A stretch of 39,388 nt of DNA from Gammaproteobacteria bacterium (GCA_013151745.1 JAADHS010000238.1:1-39388), one strand, 5' to 3'; positions 9,393-18,356 are shown, counted from the first letter of the stretch. Program-made: numbers and translations. The notes: a model not told the origin generated them from the letters alone.

Positions 9393-10177
9393 GATAATTG
9401 TTTAGCCAATATTTTTTTAATAACGCGAGCAACACAGGCGAAACCAAAAGAGGCTGTGATATAGACAGCGGAGCCGTAACCATAACGACAGTCCAGGCTG
9501 ATGCCATGAATACCGGGTTTTGCATGGCTGATACCACCATCAGTCGTGGGGTAAACCGGTTGTTGCGACGAGAAGACACAATCTATTCTGAAGGAACGTT
9601 TTACATTAGTCGGAAAATGGTAGTCTTTACGTAATTGTGAGCGAACTTTGGCCGCCAGCGCATCATTATATGTTTTACTGAGATCGGTGATTTCAATTTT
9701 TGTCGGGTCATCCAGGCCGCCCGCGCCCCCCGTTGTGATAATGGGAATTTTGTTACGTCGGCAATAATAAATCATCGCCGCTTTGCATTTAATGCCGTCA
9801 ATGGCATCAATCACATAGTCATAATTATTTAAAGGATGAAGATATTTTTCATGGTTTTGGACGGTGATGAAATCGTCAATAATATTTAATTCAATATCAG
9901 GGTTAATGTCCTTGGCTCGTTCAGCCAGTACCTCTGTCTTTTTTTTCTCTAATGTGCTGGTCAAAGTATGAAGTTGACGATTCATGTTGGACAGTTGTAT
10001 CACATCGAATTCGATCAAAGTTAGTTTTCCTATACCGCTACGAACGAGTGCTTCAACCGCCCACGAACCGACACCACCGAGACCCACTACACAGATATGT
10101 GTTTCAGCGAAAATTTCAGTGGATGGTTGACCATAAAGTCGACGAATGCTGGCAAAACGGTTGTCGGATTCACGCAT
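9389..10177 (-). CDS. tcdA: tRNA threonylcarbamoyladenosine dehydratase TcdA
   Basis: E1-like enzyme (CsdL/YgdL) that uses ATP to cyclise t6A37 to ct6A in tRNAs reading ANN codons. The N-terminal nucleotide-binding motif is VVGLGGVGSWAVEALVRSG, followed by LIEFDVIQLSNMNRQ. DYVIDAIDGIKCKA and TGGAGGLDDPTKI are also typical of the family. The ATG at 10177 (MRESDNRFASIRRLYG) matches the family N-terminus and gives about 262 residues; upstream codons overlap the end of tatD. GGAAAAG is the likely ribosome site. The last codons overlap the next gene by 4 nt. Confidence 0.94.
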   Translation of the reverse strand: MRESDNRFASIRRLYGQPSTEIFAETHICVVGLGGVGSWAVEALVRSGIGKLTLIEFDVIQLSNMNRQLHTLTSTLEKKKTEVLAERAKDINPDIELNIIDDFITVQNHEKYLHPLNNYDYVIDAIDGIKCKAAMIYYCRRNKIPIITTGGAGGLDDPTKIEITDLSKTYNDALAAKVRSQLRKDYHFPTNVKRSFRIDCVFSSQQPVYPTTDGGISHAKPGIHGISLDCRYGYGSAVYITASFGFACVARVIKKILAKQLS

Positions 10178-10184
10178 AAATTTA

Positions 10185-10951
10185 TTACTTTTCCAGGTTA
10201 AGTACAGTACGTGCATTGTTCGATGTTTGCGTGGCGATCACATCGGTAGACTCATTACGCAGTTGGGCTAATGCCGCCAATATATAATGCAGATAATGGG
10301 GGCTGTTACGTTCTCCTTTATGCTGAAAAACAGGCATGTCAGGCGCATCGGTTTCTAGTACCAGAGATTCAACAGGTAATTTTTTGGCGATATTTCGAAT
10401 TCGTGTGGCGCCTGCATAAGTCAGAGTGCCGCCGAATCCCAGTTTAAAACCCAGATCTATATAACGGCATGCTTGTTCCAGGCTGCCACTAAAAGCATGC
10501 ACAATACCACCGCAAATTTTCTTTTTTTTAAAGCAATAATCACGTGTTCATGGGCTTTTCTGACATGTAATAATATCGGTAAAGCGTGGTGTTGAGCCAA
10601 TTCTAGCTGAGCGTTAAATAACCAGTATTGCTTGTCTCGGTCGGTGTCCTGGATATAAAAGTCAAGACCTATTTCTCCTATAGCAACCGGGTTTTTGCTT
10701 TTAATCAAATTGTCCAGAGCATCAATATGTTCGACCTTATGATCCTTGATAAAACACGGATGCAGACCAAAGGCCACTTGTACACCGTTAAATTGTTGCT
10801 GTGTTGCGATGACATGAACCCAGTTGGATTGTTTGACCGAGGGTACGACAATGGTTTTGATACCTGCATGATAACAGGCGTTGACTACGTTGGATCGGTC
10901 ATGATCAAAGGCGGAAAAATCCAGATGGCAGTGTGTATCGATGAGTTCCAC
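10185..10951 (-). pseudogene. tatD: TatD-family metal-dependent hydrolase, frameshifted at an A8 run
   Basis: TatD/YcfH-type TIM-barrel DNase. The gene starts at a GTG (MELIDTHCHLDF) and reads well to RKAHEHVIIALKKRK, then slips frame. The remainder (HAFSGSLEQACRYI to VLNLEK) continues in another frame. The break lies at a run of eight A on the coding strand (10522-10529); one more A restores a normal protein. All expected metal ligands are present across the two parts: THCH, GEIGLDF, LLHVRKAH, VHAFSG and ETDAP. It could be a young pseudogene, a sequence error in a homopolymer, or a gene rescued by transcriptional slippage. It lies just upstream of tcdA in the same direction. Confidence 0.88.
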
Positions 10952-11020
10952 GGTTATTCTCGGTTTTTTACTCTAGCGTTGCATAAAAAGAATAGGCTCA
11001 AAAATTTTTATAGCCGTATC

Positions 11021-11052
11021 TAAGGGACTGTAAATAAATAACTTAACATTCT
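11021..11052 (+). repeat. Solo end of the family A element
   Basis: TAAGGGACTGTAAATAAATA followed by ACTTAACATTCT matches the left end of the element at 753-967 with one mismatch over 32 bp. No partner end is found nearby, so this is a remnant, or one end of a copy broken by the adjacent element that begins at about 11061. Confidence 0.65.
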
Positions 11053-11060
11053 ACTACTTG

Positions 11061-11238
11061 GGAATGGAAATTAAATAACTTTTACAATTAGCATCTCAGC
11101 TTCAGCCCGTCTTCGCCCGTTCTTCCATCGCAAAAACTCGAAATAAGAGCAACTATTCCTGCACTTTTGCTCAATCAGAACGAACGAAGACAGATTAAAT
11201 CAGAGCGCCACTTGTAAGAGTTATTCAGTTTTCATTCC
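11061..11238. repeat. MITE-like element with 27-bp imperfect inverted ends
   Basis: GGAATGGAAATTAAATAACT (11061 onward, to 11087) pairs with the reverse complement of 11212-11238 (TTGTAAGAGTTATTCAGTTT...). The two ends match at 22-23 of 27 positions. The interior of 124 bp is non-coding. It directly abuts the solo family A end. Confidence 0.55.
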
Positions 11239-11262
11239 TTAGACCTTGCAAATGAACGTTTT

Positions 11263-11357
11263 TATATATCCATGGCGTTATGAATTTAGGTGTTTTCACA
11301 CACACCTGCACCTCATTTTCGGCTTTTCCTCAATTAAAAAAACTCAATTTAGCCAGC
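11263..11357 (+). repeat. Family B repeat, left half only
   Basis: It starts TATATATCCATGGCGTTATG and shares ATGAATTTAGGnGTTTTCAC, then CACnTCATTTTC and AAAAACTCAATnnAG, with the copy at 20923-21109. The right end seen in that copy (GCCACGGATATATA) is missing here. Confidence 0.6.
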
Positions 11358-11771
11358 TATGCCTGCATTTTTCAGGGTAATTTCATTAAGACCAACCGGT
11401 TGCCGTGAGCGTTTTGCTACTCAAGCACGATCAGCGTTTCTCCGCTGAACCACGACCAAATATTCGTTATTGGATGCGATTTTGAGGCTAAAAGTAGCGC
11501 TAGAACATCGGGTTTTATCAGGTATAATCGGGTAGTAAATTGGATATGAGGCTTGAATGAAAGAACATATATCACTGTTGGTCAAGACATGCTACAGCTT
11601 GTCTCGGTACTCGATGAGTTTAATTACGGGTATATAGTCAGGCGTATACCACTTAGAACACTATATTATCATCTAGTAATAATTTGAATAATAAGTGGTG
11701 TCGAAGGACTATAAGTAGCTTCAGTGGACAGTTAAAATCTAAACGTTAGCCTTAATATATGCAAAGCATTC

Positions 11772-12590
11772 ATGGAGTATAAAGTGGGCTCAAAAGAGAT
11801 AAAAAATCAAATCGAATCAACGTTTGATAATGTATCTGATAGATATGATGAAAACAGGTTTTTCTCTATTTCGGCGAAGGGAATGGTGGAGTTTTTACCC
11901 GTAGATGGCGTTACTAAGATATTAGATGTTTCTTCTGGAACCGGGATTGTCGCTATGGAATTGGCTGAAAAATATTCGCATGCTCAGATTGATGCGATTG
12001 ATTTATCGCAAGGGATGCTTCAGATAGCACAAACTAAAGCGGAAAAAAATGGCATAAATAATATCAAATTTATCCAATGTGATGCAGAATGCTTACCTTA
12101 TGAAAAAGCCACTTTTGACATTATTACATGTGGATATGGCCTTTTCTTTTATCCAGAAATGGAATCCACTTATCAAGCGCTATGCAAAATAATCGAGCAT
12201 GGCGGAATGTTTATTTTTTCTTCATTCACAAGTGATGCTTTTAGTCCTTACGCAGATGTTTTTTTTGAACGGCTTGAAAAAGATTACAAGATTGAAGCGC
12301 CAAAGGCATTACGGGAAAGGCTCAAAACAACTCAACAGATAGAGGAATTAGCTTTATCAAGCAAGCCGCTAGAGGTGGAAGTGAAATATTATCCAATTCG
12401 TTATTCTATTACGATAATGGAATGGTGGTCATTACTTAATAATGCTGGCTACAAAGGGTTGATTGATAAACTAAACGAAGAAGAACTGACCCGGTTCAAA
12501 AAAAGCCATTTAAAAGAAATAGAGTCTATAGCTATGGGTAGTAATCTAGAACTTAATGCTGATAGTTATTTTGGGTTGGTACATCTCTAA
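11772..12590 (+). CDS. Class I SAM-dependent methyltransferase (UbiE/MenG-like)
   Basis: 272-residue cytoplasmic methyltransferase. Motif I is ILDVSSGTGIVAMELAEKY (about residues 56-74), followed by an acidic ribose-binding residue in IDAIDLSQGMLQIAQ and motif II-like CDAECLPYEKATFDIITCGY. The fold resembles UbiE-type enzymes, but the C-terminal half is not of a named family and the substrate is unknown. The gene is clearly more AT-rich than its neighbours, has no convincing Shine-Dalgarno, and sits alone between a repeat cluster and a group II intron remnant. It looks horizontally acquired. Confidence 0.85.
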   Translation: MEYKVGSKEIKNQIESTFDNVSDRYDENRFFSISAKGMVEFLPVDGVTKILDVSSGTGIVAMELAEKYSHAQIDAIDLSQGMLQIAQTKAEKNGINNIKFIQCDAECLPYEKATFDIITCGYGLFFYPEMESTYQALCKIIEHGGMFIFSSFTSDAFSPYADVFFERLEKDYKIEAPKALRERLKTTQQIEELALSSKPLEVEVKYYPIRYSITIMEWWSLLNNAGYKGLIDKLNEEELTRFKKSHLKEIESIAMGSNLELNADSYFGLVHL

Positions 12591-12635
12591 GATTATGAAA
12601 AAACGTGCCGCTTTTACCAACCGCTGGTTTACGGT

Positions 12636-12728
12636 GTGTGTGCCGGGTATGGCACAAAACTAGAGAGGTGAAAGTCCTCTTGCCAGGTCATTGCAGAGCC
12701 GCAGGCTAGAGAAAGGTAAGGTTAGTAT
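12636..12728 (+). mobile_element. Remnant of the 5' part of a group II intron
   Basis: The segment shows the start typical of bacterial group II introns: GTGTGCCGGGTATGGCAC, which folds as GTGCC/GGCAC; then AGAGAGGTGAAAGTCCTC, a hairpin GAGG/CCTC with a TGAAAGT loop; then GCCAGGTCATTGCAGAGCCG and GCTAGAGAAAGGTAAG. No intron-encoded reverse transcriptase or domain V follows, because the EEP-family gene begins at 12875 on the other strand. This is a decayed 5' fragment, recognised from memory of the family and not from a covariance search. Confidence 0.55.
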
Positions 12729-12874
12729 TGTACTGATCAAATTTTTTTTTCATCTTTGTGCATTTGATTTTGTCGCCTTAAGAGACGTTCTTTTTCTTTG
12801 TGGTCACTGCATGAGAGTCTCGCCAAGCTCAGTGTATTGGCCACCTTAAAGCGGTGGAGCTTACTCTGGTTTTG

Positions 12875-13672
12875 CTATCCTATTCCCGTAATGTGGACAT
12901 TATGGGGAATAGATATTTCAACAGCAATAGGTAAGTGGTCTGATACAGCATGATTAATTACGCCCGCTGAATGTACTTTAAGGGAGGGGGTGAGTAGAAT
13001 ATAATCGAGTTTTTTTGTGGGTCGCCAGCTGGGGAAGGTGACATCGTTAATAATAGGTGGGCCAAGGTGCGTGAGCGAAAGGAGTAAATCAATTTCTTCA
13101 CTGTGCGGTTGGCAGTTTAAGTCGCCCATTAGAACAACATGAGGGTATTGATTGGCAATTTCTGAGATATAACGGAGCTGCATTAGGCGGGCGCGTTTGC
13201 TGAGGGCTAAATGGACTAACAACAAAACCAGGGCGTTGTCTTTTTGCCCGAAGCGTATCAGCATGGCGCCGCGTCCAGGAATGAGCCCGGGGAGTTTATA
13301 TTCTTTGATTTCCCTTGGGCGAAGATGACTTAAAAGTCCATTGCTGGCCTTGGCTATTTTCCCTAAATTACGATTAGTTTGATGGTGCCAAAAGGGAAAT
13401 TGTCCTTTGTTGGCCAAGTATTCAACCTGATTGACAAATTGACTACGGATGCTACCGGCATCAACTTCTTGCAAGGCAACGATGTCATAATTACGGGTCA
13501 AGTCAGAAATTCGGTCGAGATTGGAAAAACTTTGCTGGTGAGGCAAGACATGCTTCCAGCACTCAGTGACATAATGTCTTAAGCGAGAAGAGGCTATTGC
13601 AACTTGAATATTGTAGCTGAGTAATCGCAGCCGGGTGTTCGTCGGTGGATTGTCTGATACCTCATTACTCAT
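12875..13672 (-). CDS. Endonuclease/exonuclease/phosphatase (EEP) family protein
   Basis: About 265-residue metal-dependent phosphodiesterase-fold protein, similar to the YbhP group. Conserved blocks run in order: LLSYNIQ near the start, IVALQEVDAG (metal-binding Glu), LVHLALS, HVVLMGDLNCQ (Asp and Asn of the active site) and INHAVSDHLPIAVEI (catalytic Asp-His). The substrate is unknown. The ATG at 13672 is preferred because GACGG lies 8 nt upstream; a GTG at 13687 in the same frame is possible. It lies downstream of dsbA on the same strand, separated by about 115 bp. Confidence 0.87.
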   Translation of the reverse strand: MSNEVSDNPPTNTRLRLLSYNIQVAIASSRLRHYVTECWKHVLPHQQSFSNLDRISDLTRNYDIVALQEVDAGSIRSQFVNQVEYLANKGQFPFWHHQTNRNLGKIAKASNGLLSHLRPREIKEYKLPGLIPGRGAMLIRFGQKDNALVLLLVHLALSKRARLMQLRYISEIANQYPHVVLMGDLNCQPHSEEIDLLLSLTHLGPPIINDVTFPSWRPTKKLDYILLTPSLKVHSAGVINHAVSDHLPIAVEISIPHNVHITGIG

Positions 13673-13788
13673 ATTTATTGCCGTCACTGCTGATTTTTGC
13701 AGTACGAATGCGCGGATGTTCGAGACAAGACAAAGCAGGATGCCGTTGTCTAGGTTTTCTATGTTCGGGGGGGCATGCCTCTGAATAA

Positions 13789-14445
13789 CTAGCTTTGATC
13801 TTCATATTCTTTTTTGGCAAGAAAGTCTGTGATTTTCAATATTTCAGGGAAGCTACATTTGCAAATCGTTCCGTCGACGCGATATTTTCCATTGATGACG
13901 ATGCCTGGCGTGCCAGTTAAACCGTAGCGTCGTCCCATTTCCTGGGATTGACGAACTTTGGCTTCTACACCAAAAGAACGGAATGCTTTGTTAAATGCTT
14001 TTTTATCAACGCCGTTTTCTTCGAAAAAATCAGCGAGGGCAGCTTGTGTGTTGAGCTTTCTTTTATGGGCATGAATGGCAGTAAATAGAGGCAGATGAAT
14101 GTCTTCTACAACGTCAAGGGCTTGCGCAGCATAGAATGCGCGAGCATGTATTGCCCATTCGGGTCGGAAAATCGCAGGTAATTGTACATATTCAATATAG
14201 TCTGCCTTCGACTCTAGCCATCTTTCTATATAAGGTTCAAAACGGTGACAATGAGTACAGCCGTACCAAAAAAGCGCAACAACCTCTATTTTTTCTTTGT
14301 TCGACGTGGGTTGCTTAGGGATAATGCGTTGGTATGAAGTCCCTTCTTTATATTCCTTGGGAAATAAATCTGCATTGACTGAAAAACTGATTGCCGTCAT
14401 CATGAGTATGAATAGTGTGAGTATTGTCGTTTTTAGTGGTTTCAT
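13789..14445 (-). CDS. dsbA: Thiol:disulfide interchange protein DsbA
   Basis: Periplasmic oxidant that introduces disulfides into exported proteins and is reoxidised by DsbB. A cleavable signal peptide is visible (MKPLKTTILTLFILMMTAIS, cleavage near NADLFP). The active site is C63-T-H-C66 in FWYGCTHCHRFEP; E. coli has CPHC. The cis-proline loop is TGTPGIVING. The length of 218 fits the family. An additional Cys-Lys-Cys pair (TICKCSF) near residue 198 is not typical. Divergent from engB, with the EEP gene downstream. Confidence 0.95.
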   Translation of the reverse strand: MKPLKTTILTLFILMMTAISFSVNADLFPKEYKEGTSYQRIIPKQPTSNKEKIEVVALFWYGCTHCHRFEPYIERWLESKADYIEYVQLPAIFRPEWAIHARAFYAAQALDVVEDIHLPLFTAIHAHKRKLNTQAALADFFEENGVDKKAFNKAFRSFGVEAKVRQSQEMGRRYGLTGTPGIVINGKYRVDGTICKCSFPEILKITDFLAKKEYEDQS

Positions 14446-14549
14446 CTTGTGGTCTCGTATTTGTTCCCGATAAATAATGGATAGATTAACTCATATATTT
14501 AGCGCAACATAGTTTATTTTAAAATGCCATTTTAATACGAAATAAAAAA

Positions 14550-15179
14550 ATGAATACATTGTATAATAGAGCAGAGTTTTTGGATGGCATCGCTCGTTTA
14601 AATCAGCTTCCTGATGATGTCGGCTATGAAGTGGCCTTTGCGGGTCGTTCTAATGTGGGTAAATCAAGCGCTTTAAATACGATAACGAGCCGCCGGGCGT
14701 TGGCCAGAACCAGTAAAACACCAGGACGAACACAACAGATAAATTTGTTTACCCTGGATGCCGAACGTCGGTTGGCTGATTTACCCGGTTACGGTTTTGC
14801 TAAAGTACCTAATGCCGTTAAAAAACAATGGTATACTTTGCTGGAAACGTATTTGCAAACGCGCGTTTCACTGCGCGGCATTATTATTTTTATGGATCTG
14901 CGTCGACCCCTGATGGATTTTGACGTGCGTATGCTGGACTGGTGTACGGAAGCAGGAGTCCCCACCTACATTGTTTTGACAAAATCAGACAAGTTAAAAC
15001 GTGGCCCCGCATTAGCCGCAGTCAATACAGTTGAAAAATATGTAGGCGAAAAATATGCCCCCATCACTCCGCGCCATGGGGGGGTGGCTGAAGGAATTAA
15101 AGTGCAGCTGTTTTCTTCATTAAAAAAGCAGGGCGTAGAAGCTGCGCATAAACAACTGGATTATTGGTTGTCGGTGTAA
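14550..15179 (+). CDS. engB: GTPase EngB (YihA/YsxC), ribosome biogenesis
   Basis: 209-residue essential-type GTPase involved in 50S subunit assembly and cell division. The G1 motif is GRSNVGKSS (about 32-40), G2-type threonines occur in SKTPGRTQ, G3 is DLPGYGFAKVP, and G4 is LTKSDKL. The length and start (MNTLYNRAEFLDG) match the family. The leader before the ATG is A-rich without a clear Shine-Dalgarno. Divergent from dsbA, a pairing common in gammaproteobacteria, where a cytochrome c gene often lies between them; none is present here. Confidence 0.96.
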   Translation: MNTLYNRAEFLDGIARLNQLPDDVGYEVAFAGRSNVGKSSALNTITSRRALARTSKTPGRTQQINLFTLDAERRLADLPGYGFAKVPNAVKKQWYTLLETYLQTRVSLRGIIIFMDLRRPLMDFDVRMLDWCTEAGVPTYIVLTKSDKLKRGPALAAVNTVEKYVGEKYAPITPRHGGVAEGIKVQLFSSLKKQGVEAAHKQLDYWLSV

Positions 15180-15191
15180 ATTTGATATTTT

Positions 15192-15276
15192 ACCCTATCG
15201 TTGCATAAATTCTGACCCGGAACCGTTTCACTACTCTAAAAGCGCCTGGGCCTGGTTTTTTATGCAACGATAGGGT
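15192..15276. repeat. 85-bp element with perfect 18-bp inverted ends
   Basis: ACCCTATCGTTGCATAAA (15192-15209) is the exact reverse complement of 15259-15276, around a 49-nt non-coding loop. It occupies nearly the whole gap between the convergent genes engB and crp, so it may serve as a bidirectional terminator. The size and ends also suit a small mobile repeat; a partial match (CGTTGCATAAA) occurs near 10977-10987. Confidence 0.6.
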
Positions 15277-15282
15277 TTATTT

Positions 15283-15957
15283 CTAATCCGCTGCTCTTAG
15301 TTTATCTCGGTCGCCGAGTATAACTATGGTTTTACCTTTTGAGGTCACAATGTTTTCTTCTTCAAGGTTTTTCAATACGCGGCCAACCATTTCTCTTGAA
15401 CAGCCGACTATTTTTCCTAATTCTTGACGGGTGATGCGAATTTGCATGCCATCAGGGTGAGTGATTGCGTCGGGTTCTTTGCAGAGATCTTGCAAAGTAC
15501 GGGCAATGCGTCCGGTCACATCCATGAACGCCAAGCGACTTACGCTACTGCTGGTACGGCGTAATCTGAGTGCCATTTGTCCTGCAAGCGCAAACAAAAT
15601 ATCAGGGTCTTCGCGCGCTAAAATACGAAATTTACTATAGCTGATTTCGGCAATTTCACAATTATTTCTGGCACGAATCCAGGCGCTGCGGTTATGGTTT
15701 TTTGCAAAAAGACCCATTTCACCAAAAAAATCACCTTGATTTAGGTAGGCCAGTACGATTTCCTTACCTATGTCCGTTTCGATTAGAACACTGACTGAGC
15801 CTTTGACAACATAAAAAAGTACATCAGGGGTATCTCCGGCACAGATGATGATATTTTTAGCCGGGTATTTACGTAGATGGCAATGTTGCAGGAAGCGGTC
15901 AATAACCCTGTCTTCTTCAGATTGAGGTTTCGGTGTAGCCAGAGCCAGTCGCTCCAT
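15283..15957 (-). CDS. crp: cAMP-binding regulator CRP (Vfr type)
   Basis: Global transcription regulator of 224 residues. The cyclic nucleotide pocket is visible as [22 protein letters not shown], with the Glu and Arg-Ser that bind cAMP. The C-terminal winged helix contains [20 protein letters not shown], with the recognition residues Arg, Glu and Arg of the CRP/Vfr class. It is closer to Pseudomonas Vfr than to E. coli CRP in this region. GGGGGAT lies before the ATG. Divergent from osmC-speD, an arrangement also seen around vfr/crp in other gammaproteobacteria. Confidence 0.95.
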   Translation of the reverse strand: MERLALATPKPQSEEDRVIDRFLQHCHLRKYPAKNIIICAGDTPDVLFYVVKGSVSVLIETDIGKEIVLAYLNQGDFFGEMGLFAKNHNRSAWIRARNNCEIAEISYSKFRILAREDPDILFALAGQMALRLRRTSSSVSRLAFMDVTGRIARTLQDLCKEPDAITHPDGMQIRITRQELGKIVGCSREMVGRVLKNLEEENIVTSKGKTIVILGDRDKLRAAD

Positions 15958-16115
15958 AGTCAGTATCCCCCTTATTATTATTGCAACGTTCTCTTGCTAA
16001 AGTATCGGCATTAATGGGGTTAAAGTTTAGATTAGGGCTGATGTAATGGTAGCTGCTATAATTTTCTTACCTCGGAATAGTGAAATTTTCTAGACGAAAT
16101 GGAGAAAGCAAGTCT

Positions 16116-16547
16116 ATGCAGGCGCGAATAAAATGGGTAGAAAAAGCGACTTTTGTCGGTGAAAGCGGTAGTGGTCATGCCGTTGTAATGGATGGCCCCT
16201 CTGAGGCTGGGGGGCGTAACCTCGGTGTACGACCCATGGAAATGTTGTTGCTTGGTATGGGGGGGTGCGCCGCCTTTGACGTTGTGCATATTTTGAAAAA
16301 ATCGCGTCTCTCAGTGGAGGATTGTATTGCGGAGGTGAATGCTGAGCGGGCGCAGGAAGATCCTAAAATTTTTACAAAAATACATCTTCATTTTCAGGTA
16401 AGTGGTGCTGGCTTGACGGAAAAAAATGTGGCGCGAGCGGTGAGTTTGTCCGCTGAAAAATATTGTTCTGCATCGATCATGTTGAGTAAAAGTGCCGAAA
16501 TTACACATGACTTTGTCATCGTGGACAGAGCGTATGACAAGACTTAA
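16116..16547 (+). CDS. OsmC-family protein (YhfA-like)
   Basis: About 143-residue member of the OsmC/Ohr superfamily. The segments [24 protein letters not shown] and [10 protein letters not shown] carry the two conserved cysteines of the fold. The YhfA group is normally encoded beside crp, as here; its function is unknown, possibly thiol peroxidase-related. The ATG at 16116 ([17 protein letters not shown]) fits the family and follows GGAGAAAG; 12 upstream in-frame codons are judged untranslated. The gene overlaps the start of speD by 14 nt, implying translational coupling. Confidence 0.9.
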   Translation: MQARIKWVEKATFVGESGSGHAVVMDGPSEAGGRNLGVRPMEMLLLGMGGCAAFDVVHILKKSRLSVEDCIAEVNAERAQEDPKIFTKIHLHFQVSGAGLTEKNVARAVSLSAEKYCSASIMLSKSAEITHDFVIVDRAYDKT

Positions 16548-17325
16548 ATTGCACGGGTTTAATAATCTGACTAAAACCTTGAGTTTCAATATTTATGACG
16601 TGTGTTATACGAACACGACTGAACAGCGTAATAAATATATAGAATATATTGATGAAGTCTATAATGCAAACCGTTTAACTCAAATATTGACGGATGTCTC
16701 TAATATTATCGGTGCAAATATTTTGAATGTTGCCCACCAAGATTATGATCCGCAAGGTGCGAGTGTCACGATGTTGATCTCTGAAGAATCGGTGACATCC
16801 GAAGCCATATCCAATACAGAGGCGCCAGGGCCTTTGCCTGATGCTGTAGTGGCGCATTTGGATAAAAGTCACTTAACGGTGCATACTTATCCAGAGAGTC
16901 ATCCAGAAAATGAGATCAGTACATTTCGAGTCGATATTGATGTTTCAACCTGTGGTCGGGTTTCCCCGTTAAAAGCTTTGAATTATTTAATACACAGTTT
17001 TGAGTCGGATATTGTGATTATGGATTATCGTGTGCGGGGATTTACAAGAAACTTACAAGGAAAAAAATATTTTATGGATCACAAAATTTCATCTATTCAA
17101 AATTACTTGTCTAATGATACTAAAGGGCTTTATCAAATGATGGATGTGAATGTTTACCAGGAAAACATTTTTCATACTAAAATGATGTTGAAAAATTTTT
17201 CTTTGGATGATTATCTATTTGAGGTGAAGGTGACAGATCTAAGTGAAAAATCCTGGGATCGTATTAATGCCCGGTTAAAACACGAAATGGCAGAAATTTT
17301 TTATGGGCAAAATATAGCGGAATAG
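16534..17325 (+). CDS. speD: S-adenosylmethionine decarboxylase proenzyme SpeD
   Basis: Pyruvoyl enzyme that supplies decarboxylated SAM for spermidine synthesis. The sequence is close to E. coli SpeD throughout ([43 protein letters not shown]). Counting from the ATG at 16534, self-cleavage falls between K111 and S112 ([17 protein letters not shown]), exactly the E. coli position. The 264-residue length is normal. The start is chosen by this homology; it lies inside the end of the osmC-like gene. No speE was found in the window. Confidence 0.97.
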   Translation: MTRLKLHGFNNLTKTLSFNIYDVCYTNTTEQRNKYIEYIDEVYNANRLTQILTDVSNIIGANILNVAHQDYDPQGASVTMLISEESVTSEAISNTEAPGPLPDAVVAHLDKSHLTVHTYPESHPENEISTFRVDIDVSTCGRVSPLKALNYLIHSFESDIVIMDYRVRGFTRNLQGKKYFMDHKISSIQNYLSNDTKGLYQMMDVNVYQENIFHTKMMLKNFSLDDYLFEVKVTDLSEKSWDRINARLKHEMAEIFYGQNIAE

Positions 17326-17408
17326 TTATTTCATAATAATGAGTTGTACCTTTAATTTTGAGTAAGAAACTGAAATTTGTAGCCTTGCTGGAAAAGGAGC
17401 GTGAAAGT

Positions 17409-18356
17409 TTGGGTGCTGGGGTGATAGGTCGTTATGCGCCCAGCCCGACAGGTCATTTGCACAGGGGGAATCTCTTTGCGGCATTAATGGCTTGGTTACA
17501 GTGCCGCTTGGCAGGTGGTCAGTTTTTCCTTCGATTTGAAGATTTAGATCGACCGCGTGTACGCTCAAATAGTTTGGATTCAATTTTGCAGGACTTGCAA
17601 TGGTTAGGGCTCAACTGGGATGCGGCGCCAGGTGAGTTAGAAGATAGTTTTATAAGTCAATCTAAGCGAAAATTTATTTATGATGCTGCTTTGGCATATC
17701 TTGGTGATCAGCAAAAAATATTTTCCTGTCGGTGTTCTCGAAAAGATATTGCCTTCGCTGTCAGCGCACCCCATCAAAGAACGCAAGAGGGGTTGATCTA
17801 CCCCGGAACCTGTCGCAGCTTGTCTAAGAATGAATCTTTTAAAGCGTGTGTTTGGCGTTATCGGGTGCCGGAATCTGATGTTGTATTTACTGATGAGGTT
17901 TCGGGAATCTATCGTCAATCATTAGCTCGGGACGTGGGTGATTTTGTCTTACGACGAGCAGATGGGGTTTATGCCTATCAATTTGTCGTCGTTGTTGATG
18001 ACATTTTGATGGGAGTCACCGATGTCGTTAGAGGCGCAGATTTGCTTGAGTCAACGCCACGACAAATTGAATTATTTCATAGTTTAGGGGGCGGGGTTCC
18101 TCGCTTTTGGCATGTTCCCTTATTATGCGATGCGCATGGTGTTCGTTTATCAAAACGAAACGGGACTAAGTCAATATCAAGCTTGCGAGAGGCTGGTGAG
18201 CGTGCTGAAGTGCTGGTTGGACAACTTGCTGCCTCTGTCTCTTTAGTGGCGGAAGGAGCCGTTTTGTCGGCGCAAGAATTATTGGAAGAAATTGGAACGC
18301 TTAATCATTTTCGGCAAAAACTACAGCAAGCCCCTGGCGCTATAAATCATCTTTAG
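17409..18356 (+). CDS. gluQ: Glutamyl-Q tRNA(Asp) synthetase GluQRS
   Basis: Truncated GluRS paralogue that glutamylates queuosine in the anticodon of tRNA-Asp. The class I signature is RYAPSPTGHLHRGNL and the KMSKS-like loop is VRLSKRNGT. A zinc site is suggested by CRCS and a later YPGTC. No ATG lies near the expected start; TTG at 17409 is preferred, with AAGGAG 9 nt upstream, giving 315 residues. A longer TTG start at 17358 and a GTG at about 17421 are alternatives. The anticodon-binding domain of full GluRS is absent, as in the family. Confidence 0.93.
   Translation: MGAGVIGRYAPSPTGHLHRGNLFAALMAWLQCRLAGGQFFLRFEDLDRPRVRSNSLDSILQDLQWLGLNWDAAPGELEDSFISQSKRKFIYDAALAYLGDQQKIFSCRCSRKDIAFAVSAPHQRTQEGLIYPGTCRSLSKNESFKACVWRYRVPESDVVFTDEVSGIYRQSLARDVGDFVLRRADGVYAYQFVVVVDDILMGVTDVVRGADLLESTPRQIELFHSLGGGVPRFWHVPLLCDAHGVRLSKRNGTKSISSLREAGERAEVLVGQLAASVSLVAEGAVLSAQELLEEIGTLNHFRQKLQQAPGAINHL

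Larger units (their letters stand above)
10952..11771. other. 820-bp gene-free stretch packed with repeats
   Basis: No credible gene. It holds a solo family A end (11021-11052), a separate inverted-repeat element (11061-11238), and the left half of a family B repeat (11263-11357), all described below. The last 370 bp before the methyltransferase are AT-rich, with a weak inverted repeat (ACCACTTA at 11648 and TAAGTGGT at 11692) and nothing else recognisable. Confidence 0.6.
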
